The translations under genes were made by a program, and so were the position numbers. From assembly GCA_013396915.1 (NCBI GenBank), contig VWZL01004639.1, positions 252,458 through 316,457 on the forward strand: a stretch of 64,000 nt of DNA. The letters run 5' to 3'. Below the pieces are notes generated by a model. It was not told the origin of the DNA, did no database searches, and was given only the letters and a program-made list of their open reading frames with translations. Positions 29,591 to 41,318 of the stretch are shown piece after piece; position 1 is the first letter of the stretch; each line of letters begins with the position of its first letter. The DNA comes from Stercorarius parasiticus (lineage: Eukaryota; Chordata; Aves; Charadriiformes; Stercorariidae).

Positions 29591-32500
29591 GCTCCACAGC
29601 TCTTCCATGTCTCCCAGCATCACAGGTCTCTTCTCAGGAAGAAACCTCCCATGTTTGGCTTTGAATTATGGCTTTGTTAAGACATCATATTTTTTCTTAA
29701 ATTGCATCTTCAGTGTTTTATCTAAGTAGAGCATTTAATAATGGAACCTTTTAAAAGAAGTCCCAGATCACTTGGCTGGTGATGAATGTTTCCACTCGCC
29801 CTTAAAAATTTTTACTAATCTATTCACACCTCTTTTAAGAATTCGCCACAAGCTGTTCACCAGACATATGTACATTTTGAACAGTGGCAGCACGTGCCTG
29901 GATTAGACTCTGCAGAGAATTTGATCCACTTATTTCAAAACACAGAGTTACCTGAGCAGCATTTAATATTAGCAGGCTATACAGAAACACTTGGATTTGT
30001 GGTTTTTTTTCAGGAATCCCATTATTCACACTAAGAGTGAGCACAGAAAACAAGCTGCCCCTTTGCAGGACAATTAATTTATTAGTTCTCTCAGACTACA
30101 CAATGGATGAGACTGCAAGGGAAAAATATTATGGTAAACAGAGATCTATACAGATCTTTTTTAACTGTTGAAAATATGGGAAATTAGTGAGATAAAGTGT
30201 ATATGTATACGAAACATACATTCCTTCAAAACAGATATATATTTTTTCTCTAATACTAGCAAGTCATGCAAAATGTGATACTTGAATGATATATGTGGAT
30301 ATCTAGCTTAAGAAAAAAAATCCTTTCAAGGCAGAAGTCATAATCCTAGATCCAAAAAAAACTAGCTGAGAACAGCAATGCCACAGAAGCATTTCCTAAC
30401 AATGGATCTTATGATGGGATCTAACTTTTCTGCAGTGTGTTTTTTTTTTTTTAAAAAAAACAACCTCATGACTTCAGGAATATTTGAATCCTGAGAGCAC
30501 TGAAGCTTCTAAGATACTTGAAGCCATCAACCTCTCTCCCTAAATCTCCCTCAGACATTTACAGCATTTGTGTCAGGAACACAAACTGCCCCAGCACTGG
30601 CACCTAGCAGCTGATGCTTTCCTAGAAGGTAGTTAATTGTGCGATGATCAGCTCTAAGCTCATTATCAAAAGAGAAATTAAAAACTTAAGAGACAAAATG
30701 ATTTCAAAGAAATCTTTGCACGTAGAAAGTGGATAAGGTCTGCTTTCAGTAACTTACTGATGACTACAAATTCACATTTTTCTCAATATTAATATTTTTA
30801 TTTGATAAAACCACCCACTTCTGCTCTCCATGATCCAAATCAACATCCTTCCCACACCTTCATGTCATAGAAAAGCAAGAGTAAATTCTGTGGTGTTACA
30901 TCTGAGGGTCCATATGCTTGGGTCAGCTGTACACAAAACCAGAGCAGTTGCTGAATACAGACACTGCTTCCAACACTATGTATCTATCAGCCTCTTGCTT
31001 TTTGGAAATAAAAATGATTTCTCCCCACTTGGAAGACCCATATGCTAGAAACAGATGATTCTAAGAAGATGTAACCAACAAATAATGCTTTTCTGGTCTA
31101 CATCAAGAAATTTTTTAACATCTATTCAGTGCTTTTAGTGATAACTGTTGAGACTGTCTTTTGTAGAAAGCAACTTTCCTGTTTTTTCCCCTATATAGTA
31201 GCTAAATGTCAAAAATGATCAGTTAAGGGGAAAAAAATTAAACCTCTACTTTATCTATTAAACCCTCTGGCAGATATATTCTAGCAATCTTTTCTAATGT
31301 TAACGAATATAGATAGTAAACCACGCAAATGAACATTCCTGAGCCAGCTGTCCTTTTCAATGTTATACAGCTGATCACGTGAATATTTATTATATCTTCA
31401 ATTCTCAAAAGGTGCAAGAGTTTTCATTCAACCAGCAGGCTCCAGCATATCAGATTTTAATTGGGAGAATATATTAAATGTAAACATCTGTAATTTCATT
31501 GCTACTGAATAATCTAAAATTTGGGAAGCTTGAGTATGGTGGACTTTCTATCAGGGCTAATATTAGAATTAAGATAAAATCTTTTCCTGAAACTGATGGT
31601 CTATTTTATATGACACTCATTTGGAAAATAGAAATCTGTGGCATACTGTATAGTTGCAGATGACAATAATCCCTTTTGTTTATAAGGTTAATGAACCAAC
31701 GAATTGAAACATTCCATGTGTGCTGATATGGGGTGTATTTACTTGCATAGCACAGGCATAAGAAGCTAGGTGGGAAGAAAGCCGGAGATCTAAGAAAAAA
31801 TTAATGGAACGTAGGTACTTTAATTCAGGCTTCTCATGAAAGCAAAACGGGCCCTGTGGAACCATTAGAAAAACCTTGATTCCCTTCCCAGGTTTGTGCT
31901 AGGAAAACTCGCAGAATTTGTTCCTTGAAAACACAAGAGTGGTATCACCGGGTCCAAATGACCTATTAAGGAACACGCTGGAGGACAGTAGGTGTCTAGA
32001 GAAGGGAGTGATGTGGTTAAGATCCGCCATGCTTTATTCTCCAGAAAATATCAAATAGCCTATTGAGGATTTCATGCCTGCAAACTGCTGCAACGTATTT
32101 TCAGCGATTAAATATCTCTTTCACTTATTAAGGTTATTTCACTATTATTAATTGCATATATTGATTTGAAAAACTAAATAATCTAACAATTTCTTTTAGC
32201 TCCAAATTATGCTACCCGTTGGACAAGCTTAGAAAGTGTGGTTTTGTAGCTGAAGAGGCAGAAGAATGACTCAAACCTGAATATCAAAGCCAAGCAGAAA
32301 CGAAAAAACAGATTCTTTGCCCACAAATCGCAAGTATCTTCCACAGGGATCTCACGCTGCAGGTGGGTTTTCACTGCTCCGTTCCAAAGATCTCCAAGGT
32401 GGGGTAGGCAGACATCCTAATTTCCAAAGCTCTGCTTTCTTTAGAATTTGCAGATTGGTCACAGCAAAATGTGTCCTCAGGCACCATCTTCCCCAGGAAG

Positions 32501-35500
32501 AAGCACGAGCGAAATTGCAGCACAAGTAACTGTCTTGGATCAGACAGTTACCATTGATCAATAAGCTGGTTTTTATCTCTAAACTGCAAAGAGTTCAAAG
32601 AAACTCAGGGGCTGAATGGGACTTATTTCAGAACGCTGTTTTCTGCAGTCAGCAGAGGCTTATCTTGGATTTATGGTTTTTAGTTAAGACTGCATGTTTT
32701 GAGAAACGAGAGAAACTTCTTCCATTAGACTCTGTTTTATCATGTTTTGAAAATCCAGCAGTCATTGGCATATGCAGCGTAGGGGCAAATTAAATCTACA
32801 AATCCGCTTTTGCTAAACAGGAGGAAGAGCATAACAAGTATGCACAGTCTTCTGCCTTTAATTTTTTAAAAATTGCTTATTGATTACAGCTGTATTTTCA
32901 GTGTGTTTACACTTTATAACTGTTCAAATTGACAGTACCTGCTACAGTAAAATTCATGGAAATGTTGCCAGTTTTCCAGTTTCACTGGAAGTTGCCAGTT
33001 AACAAGACCTGTTTACAATACATGGTTTCTTTTGACAGAAATTAGGGTATTAAGAGATTTACATGAAATCACAAGTTCTCCTCCTAGAGGAAGGTGCATC
33101 CTAAACACATGAAGTAAAAGCAGCAGGAAGATATGAAGTGGGCTGGGACAAATGTGCTCCATAAACTTCTGAGACAAATTCACCCCGAAATCTCCTTTTG
33201 AGCATTTCCAGCTGGCTGCAAGTGCTTTTCCATGAGATGCATAGTGAACATATCTTGACACCCTAAAAAGCTCCACAAGAATGGAGTTTTACCACAGAGG
33301 ACACACACTATTGAGTATTATCCTAAATGTAATGCAAGGGGTAGATTAATTGATTCAGTTTCAGTGTTTATAGCTGTATTGTGACACTCAGTACTGTCCT
33401 GTGAGGCAATGCCACCCCAGGCACAGCTGGGCCTCCATAGCCTCATGCGTTGCTGCAGGGCACTGGGGACTCGGAGGAGCCCTTCCTTGCAGAACCACAC
33501 GTGCCCCAGGTATTTTTACTGGGGGAAGCATGAAGACCTGGGAAGGTCTCCATAGAGCCACAAAGTTAAAGCAGTCCAGATCCACCCCAAACTAAAGGTG
33601 AAAAACTAGAGTTTGTAGCTTCCAAGCATTCAGCTGGGAATGTGACACTGAGTCCTCTAAAGAAATACCACTGGAGACGACCAAATTTTGATAACCTATG
33701 TGTAGCTTTCATAGTGAAAAGAAAGTGCGGAGTAAGGTCAAATTTAGGTGGCCTGTCTGGGGAAGGGATGAGAGACAAAGCACCTTTTAATACTGGGATG
33801 AGGTCTGGGGCAGTGAAGTTGATCCTTTCATTAGGAACAAGTCATGAGCCTGGCCAGGTAAATTTTCTTTTTGTATTCTCTTAGCACTCTAAGATCCTCT
33901 GGGTTCTGCACTAGCCCAAAAGACCTGCTCCTGGGTGTACCATTCAAACACATTTCTATATTTATACACTTTATCTTCTTTTACTGATATAATTTTGAAG
34001 CGTGTCTATGCCCCTGCTTTGCCCAGTGAAATCGCTTCATTCATTCACTTGTCACTTGTTTTCCACTCCTGACCTGTCTCACATTAGAACTGTGGTTTGC
34101 TGCAAGATAATCCCCTGTGCTGGATTAGAGAACATCCCAAGCAATGCGCTGACAAAGGGCAGACAAAATTCCTACCATTACAGAACACAGGAAAAGAAAT
34201 GTGCTGCAAGAAATGGATGTTTAAGCAGGTACCAGTAAGTCAAAAATATATCCAGATCTAATGGCCGGCTCCTAAATACTTAATAGTAATTTATTTAAAT
34301 GACAGCTACTACAGTGCTGCTTATCACAAAACATGAAAAAATAGTCTAATCCCTGATTATGGCTGTAGTTTGCCCTCACACTGTGCCTGTACCACGGGTA
34401 AAAAAAAAATGCTCTTATTGTTTTGAAAATTTCTGCAAGGCAAAGGCAGGTCTCTAAATCAACAGTGACGATGAACTCAACAAAGCATGTTGAGAGGAAA
34501 GTTGACCAAGACCTTAAGCCTTGGAACAAGAATGACAACCTCAATTCTGGGAGCTCCCGAGCCTTTTGTGGCTCTTTTCCAGGTCAGAGGCAGCGTGAAG
34601 CACTCCTGATAGGCAGCGCACACCCCATCAGAGGGTGGGACAGGGATATGAGACTCAGCTGGAGCACTGCTCCTCTGACCTCATGGGGTGGTCCTGCAGC
34701 TTCACAGCCAGAGCTGGTTTTAGCTCCCCTGGCAAACACCCAGAGGGTGAGCTTTCGTGTAACTCCTTGAGCTTTGGGCCAACTGGAAAGCAGCAAACCC
34801 ATGAACCTGCAGCTCTGAGGCTGGCAGCAACTCTGTTTGAATGACTACCTCAATTTTAACAGTGCTTGAAGCACAAGCGCTTAGTGACACAAGGTTCATG
34901 CTCTTGTACTGAGCAAGAGCTGTTGTAATGTGTTGGATTGTAAAACATAGTTTATAAGAGTGATTTCAAGAACAAGGAAAATATTTTCAGTGCACGATTA
35001 ATTGCCTTCTTGAGTAAAAGCAATGATGATACTTATGCTTCCAAGTCCTCAAGTCTTTTGCTTTTACAAGAAAGTAGAGAGGGGAATAGAGTTGTCAAAA
35101 TAAACATTCTTAAATCAAAGGAACTCTTCCTCATTTTGCCCTGAGGATGCTCCCAGTGAGACCACTTCTTAGGCTATACTGTTCCTAGCAGTGTCTGGCA
35201 CTACAAGATATTCCCTTTTCTGACCTATTTTGCTCATTTTGATTCTTTTAGAGTTGCCTTGCACTTACAACATTAACATTTAACTGCGCATTTTTAGGGT
35301 ATGTCTGCACAGCATCATTCTGTGCCACGTGGGGATGCACAAGGTGGCAACAAGCGCACTGGCTCCGAAACCAGAAACACTGGAAATATAGTACAACATT
35401 TCACCAAATTAACATACTACCGCTATGAGAAGTGAGTGAGTACCAGGGTGCTTGACATGGTGTCACGTAGATCCATATTCCGATATTTATGTAATCTGTA

Positions 35501-35593
35501 TTTTGGACCTCTCATATCCAGTTGATGCTTTCCTACTGTTAATAAGCTTTCTACCCATGATCGTGCATTTTAATCAAAGGATTTCAGGTTATT

Positions 35594-35800
35594 TCAAGCT
35601 GGAAGGGACCTCAGGAGATCTCAGTGGCTGCTGCTGAAGTTTTTCTGTTCTGATTCTACCAAAAGGGTAGAAAGGGTCCAAAACTTGGATGCTGTATTCT
35701 AGACAGGTCCTAATGAGTGCTGAGTAAAAGGGGGTAATAATTTCCCCTCAATCTGCTGGCTATGTTCCTGTTATTTTAGCCCAAATTACTTTGCTCAGAT
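35594..35800 (-). mobile_element. Old CR1 3' fragment
   Basis: The plus strand shows CTGGAAGGGACCTCAGGAGA near 35599, a degenerate ATGCTGTATTCTAGACAGGT near 35690 and GTGCTGAGTAAAAGGGGGTA near 35718, followed by a CTGCTGGC motif. This order matches reverse-oriented CR1 3' sequence (..ACTCCAG..GTGCTGAGTA..GACCTGCTGGC..). Divergence is high, indicating an old insertion. Confidence 0.75.
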
Positions 35801-37785
35801 AAATATTAAGTAAAGAAAATTAATCTCCCTTAAACTACAAATAACCAATGATTTTTAGCCTGTTTTTATTACTGATGACAGAGTATGTAATTTTCAGCTT
35901 ATTTATCCTAGAAGATTTTTGGAACAGAATTCACAAAGAAAGGATAATTTCTTCTCTGTTCTGTCACTGTCCACAGCAAATGTCGTTTTTTGGTTCATTG
36001 CTGTTCTTCTAAACTTAGGATTTGGGTGCTCTTTGGGATCACTGAAATTCAACGCAGTTATTATTTGAATAAACTCACTTGTCACTTCCTCAGCAGACTG
36101 TCATTTTCATTTACTATTGGAGGTGTTCAACTGAGGTTCAACAGTGTCTACCCGTGTAGTTGCTCGGGGAGAAAGAAAATAACCTCAAGAACATGTTGAA
36201 GGGTAGGAGGCAAAGAAAGATCTTGAACCTGGATGTGTTGTCTTCAGCAGAATACTCCAGACACAGAACTTTTGGTTGCTTGGGCATTTTCTCTTTCTCT
36301 TCCACTCTTCTTTCCCTCTCCATCTCCCCCAACCACAAACCCTATCTGTGAAATAATTTTCTTCAAAAATTCATGACTGACTTAACTGATTAGTATTTAT
36401 GTATCTCAATGTCCTCTATGGATTTTTTTTTCCTGTCTGATCTTTTGCAAAGAACTTCCAATTGACTATTATATTCAATAAAGTGAAAACTCTGAGTCCC
36501 AAGAGGCTAATTATCCATGGTTTTGTTACAATATTAATTCTGGCAATCATGGAATTTTAAAATTCAGCTGAGGTAATATGAAAAAGAACTCCTCTAATAA
36601 CTGCATGATCATGAAATACTGCAAAGAAGTTCTCTGAGATCATTTGCTATTGTGAGGTATGGCTATCCTAGTACTCTCTTAATTGCTTTTCTGTTTTGAT
36701 TTAGAAGAGTGAAGTTTGGCCCAAAAAGTTGAAATTGTTATTTTATTTCCTCAGGAAGCAGTTTTGGGCAAAAGAACAGTTCCTCCAAAACATATTTTGA
36801 ATGTAGGGAAAGGGCTGCATTAGGCTGTAACTTGCAAAATGACAAATGTTCTCACTTGTCTTGTTTCTTTCAGCAGTGGTTGGCATTCACAATTTCAGAT
36901 GGACTTGGTGGGAGATGTGGATGTCTCTCAACATAAAGCCTTTTATGCTTCCTCCTTCCAAGGGGCTCAGCTCACAGTTGGTTAAATGCCGTTTGAAACA
37001 CCCAAGGGCATCCCTGTGCCTGCAGCTGCCACTATCAAAGGGTCCGAGTCTCCTGTAGGTCCTATGTCACATCTGCCCGACCTGTCCCTAGAGGTACCTA
37101 GGACATCTCAAATGGCACCAGATGCCTATATTAAAGCAATAAAGTTGAGTCCCAGCAAACGTTAGTTTTCTGGACAGAAAGTTAAGTACAACCATTCAAG
37201 GTAGGTCCTGCCACTATATTCACCATCTCCCCACACTCAGTCATAACTTTTATACTATGTATAGTCCACCTAATTAAAAAAATCAATTTCCCTGGACCTC
37301 TGTGTAACCAGTTTTCCCATTTTGTAGCTGCTTCTGCAGTGCCTGAACTGGACAGCTGCTGTCATGGGGTATCCTGTGATCTCAGCTTTTATTTCAACTT
37401 CCTGAACTTCATCGTGATTTAAAAAAAAAAAGAAAGGTATAATTCAATTGTGTGTGGACAAATAACTTATTCACATAACGCCGGTGGTTACTTGCAGAGT
37501 GTCTCTTTGGGATATAGGAACAAAGAAAATCTACTTTGTGGGTGAATCCTGTTGTATCCTGAAAGCAAAATGACCCTGTAAATTGCAGAAACTCAGAGGC
37601 CAGAATAACCTTTAGTTTTGTCCAAGACACAATACACAAATCGTGCCCCTGGAAGCAACCTTGACAGTCCCTTCAGCTTTAATCTGAGCAGTGATTAATT
37701 AGCAGGTGTCAGGTTTTAATGAATTTATTTTATTTTTATTAGGGGTGAACTTGGAAAAAAAATCTGAGCTGAAAAATGCGATTTA

Positions 37786-38094
<309 letters not shown>

Positions 38095-39900
38095 TTACAC
38101 TACATTTGCTAATGCAACATGAATACAGTTGACTGTCTATAGCCCCGACTACCGCAAGTATTAAACTAGGAGCTGTAATAGATGCAGAGAGACAGGAATC
38201 TACACAATTATGCAACACATTCAAGGGCAATCAGATAAAGCAAGCATGAACGCTCACTGCTAAGCTATCTGAAAGAGAGGAAAGGAAAGTAAGAAACAGT
38301 GGTTATCTGGATTGCAAAAACGTTAGCAAGCACTATTGCCTTTACTGTTGGTTGATCTGCCATCGAGAGGAAAATGTGACCGTCTAATCCAATATAAAAT
38401 TATTTGTGCTTGGATTAAAAGAATTTAAGCAGACGGCTAACAGAGTAATTAGGATTAGCTGTATAATGGTCTTCTAACAAGTTGATTAGCATGCTTAAAA
38501 GATGTTCATGGAACAGAGCAGTTATACAATGAAAAATAATCACAAATAGTTTTTCTGTGGGTGTTGTGACAGAAGCAGTGCTCATTTAAAGGTTTTGAAG
38601 ATGCTCTTGTGTGGTGCGTTGGAAAGGGCAGAAGTGAAAACGGAGTCCATCCACACTTCGGTATTGCTTTACAGTAACAAGAACAGGGAACAAGTTAAAT
38701 CTTGTGGGATTACACACTTTTTTAGTACAAGTATTTTGGCAATTGAAAACAGTAAAGTTATACTTCCAGATGGGAAAAAAGATTTATATTCCTTGTAGAT
38801 CTAAGTTGTTTACACAAATCAGTATTTATTGACAGTTTTAATACAGAACTTCCAGATGAATGTAAGTAATACGTTTTCCGTTCGGAGCGATGAGAGTGGC
38901 AGAGTCATTCTACTGAACATGGGAAAAGCTTACACATACACACATACATCCTAGGAAGAGAGCTTGCAAATTAGACCTTCAGTGTGTATATATTAATAAA
39001 ACAAACATCATCCAAGGACAAGATGTTGTTTTCTCAGTCAGATGTGTCCTTTAGCAGTCCTTCTGCAACTATGAAATAAAGTGATTAGAGAAAATAAAGA
39101 GGAAGAAAACCAAACAATTATTATATTCCTGCATTAGAATTGAAAATCTCTGAGAGTTATTGAACCAAATCTGCAACTAAACCCCATAGTCAGTGACAAG
39201 AGAGATCTCATTTTTTGGCTGCCATGTTTCAGAAAACTGAATACTGTTTATGTCAGTATGGCTGCAACAGAAAGGAAATTATCTTACTCTGCAGAATGAC
39301 CAAGAGCTGGCTTGGCCATAAATGAATGCCATTAAGTATAGGAAAAGAAAGATAAAGGAGGAAAAGTTTAAATGGCTATTCGATTGTCAGCTGTGCAATA
39401 GATGCTCATCAGAAAAATTACATTTTACTTCTGCCTGTGAAAAAATGGCATTTTAATCTGCGTTGTTCTGAATACCACATTTTCCTAATCAAATGGTTTT
39501 CCAGAGCTTCGAATGGTGATTTTCTATTCCAGATCTGGGTAAGCATATGCGCAAAACAGTGAGTCCAGGTGAGGGCTATCAGGCAGGTGAGGAAAGCCCC
39601 GGATCCCTCTGTTGTATACATTCGTGCTAGTGAGAAATTCACATGAAATCATTTGGCCTGATGTGTTAGTATAGCATTATTCGGTCATGCCCAACATCAG
39701 TCATTTTACATTTTTTCCACAAAGCTTATGTTGTAACACACCAAATTAAAATCCTGTTCAGCTCCTGAAATGCTTAAACATTAATGAGTTACACATTATA
39801 CTCCCCGGTGTGGCACTCTCAAGGCCCAAGAATAACTCCAGGTGTTTTACCAGCTTGCTTCATTTTCCGTGCCAGGAGACCAGTGTCTAATAGACCCTTT

Positions 39901-40340
39901 TATTTAATATTTAACAAGCAGCAGCGAAGGCTGGCATCCGCTCCGTGCTAACCCTCTTGCTAATTTTGCCTGCAGCCTGTACAACCGTCTGACCCGGGAA
40001 AGGTGCTAATCGCAAGCGCTCGGCGGATTACCTTGGTTATTGGCCATTTTCCTAGTGCTGGGGGAGCTGCGAGGGGGCGTCGCACCGGGTGGAGGGGGAC
40101 CTTTCTGGCTGGAGGACTCTGGAGTCAGTAACAGAAGAAAGTCAGTCCCGCGAGAGCGCAGCTGGCGGGGAGGTGCGGTGCCGCAGTGGGAGGGGGACTG
40201 CGAAGACGAAGGTGAGTGGGAGGGCAGCTTTTTGGCAGGGGAGCCAAGGGGAACAGCGCAGGCAATGACAGCAGATCTAGGGCACGGGGAGGCAGGCGAC
40301 AGGACAGGCTGGGGAACGGGGTTTTTTTTTGCTCATTTCT
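39901..40340. promoter_or_regulatory. MAGI2: Intragenic CpG-rich segment, candidate internal promoter
   Basis: About 25 CpG dinucleotides were hand-counted in 39901-40320, in an intron where CpG is otherwise rare, together with high GC. An inverted CCAAT box (ATTGG) sits at 40039-40043. On the minus strand an ATG at 40047-40045 has A at -3 and G at +4. It reads MANNQ and reaches a donor AACCAAG|GTAATC at 40032 in phase 1, the phase needed to join the exon at 38039. On the plus strand a consensus donor GACGAAG|GTGAGTG occurs at 40211. The segment could drive a short PDZ5-PDZ6 isoform, an antisense RNA, or both. Transcription is not shown by sequence alone. Confidence 0.5.
40032..40047 (-). CDS. 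Hypothetical alternative first coding segment of MAGI2 (MANNQ)
   Basis: This segment is 16 nt from ATG to a candidate donor GTAATC. Spliced to the acceptor at 38039 it would read [13 protein letters not shown], followed by the PDZ4-PDZ5 linker and PDZ5. In its favour are the strong Kozak context, compatible phase and location in a CpG-rich segment. Against it, the donor lacks G at +5, phase agreement has a one-in-three chance, and the upstream frame is also open back to a stop at 40335-40333, which is easy in GC-rich DNA. I do not know of a described isoform with this start. Confidence 0.3.
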
Positions 40341-41125
40341 GGTGCCTCAGTGAGGTGTAGTTCACCACAAATGGTTTAGAAGTTCTCAAATAAACTTCTT
40401 TCCTCAAGAGTTGCAATGGAACGGCAGCAAATTCTCCCGTTAAAGCTTTAATAGGTGCTGCCACACATTTTTCCAGGTTCCAGTGTTTTCCGATAATTGA
40501 GACTGAGCTAGTCTAAAGGTTTAATTTGCTTCAAATCCTTCATATAGTTTTAGGTTTATTTTATGAATGTGTCTGCTTGAAGGGAGGATCCGGCCCTGTT
40601 CCTGGGAGCCACTTGTGCCATACAGAAGGTTTGCAGCCAGCTTGCTTGCAGTCGGGGCCGGGGGGAAATTCCAGATGACATCAGTGAGACCAGAAATGGG
40701 CTTTTAACACACACAAGAGTGAAATGAGTTCCTGCCCTAAACAGCTGACAATCTTTGAGCCTTTCTCTGGTTGCTTATTGACACAGCTAGCTTTAACAGC
40801 TTTAACTTAGGTGAACATTTTGCCCCAAAAGTGTACAAGAGGAGACACCACAGACCAAGACAGCATGGAACAAATCCAGAGCACTCAGGATCACCACACC
40901 GGGGTTGCCAATATTGTTTCCACTTCCGAAGGAAACAACACTCATCTGTAGTGGTTTTTTTTCACAGAAACAAGGCACACATATTTACAATTATTCTTTC
41001 TTTGAAATGACACAAACATCAATTTGATTTTAATTTTCTCTATTTTTTTTTAAAAAAACAGCACCTCTTTATGCTGCCAGCATTGTGATCAATTTTTCCT
41101 TTCACCCTCCCCAGCTTTCACTCAC

Positions 41126-41318
41126 CCGTGGGTAGCACCTTTCTCCTCACAGTAAGATTCACTTGCCCATTTCGGGCAGCGTTATGCATAAGATCAATCA
41201 CATATCGGTGGGTTTTGCCGGCCACTGGAATCCCATCTACATACACCAGCTCATCACCAGGGTGGAGGCGACCATCTCGGTCTGCTGAGCCCATGGCAAT
41301 TACTGCTCCGATGAGAAT
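41126..41318 (-). CDS. MAGI2: MAGI2 exon, C-terminal part of PDZ4
   Basis: This 193-nt exon lies between the acceptor tttgctgcctag (phase 0) and the donor G|GTGAGTG (phase 1). It encodes [20 protein letters not shown], then [20 protein letters not shown] and the helix [11 protein letters not shown], ending [12 protein letters not shown]. The GDELVYVDG turn and the helix alpha-B are standard PDZ features. The His at the start of alpha-B (KTHRYV) is the residue that selects Ser/Thr at ligand position -2 in class I PDZ domains. The last residues read Leu-Pro-Thr where I recall Leu-Cys-Gly in mammals, so the linker end has diverged. Its donor joins the exon at 38039, where G|GA forms Gly. Confidence 0.97.

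Noticed and set aside
40032..40332. Open minus-strand stretch of about 100 codons as a regular MAGI2 exon between the PDZ4 and PDZ5 exons
   Set aside because: Good upstream acceptors exist (for example before 40200 and 40282), but none gives phase 1 entry in this open frame. The flanking exons join directly to give the known MAGI2 sequence.
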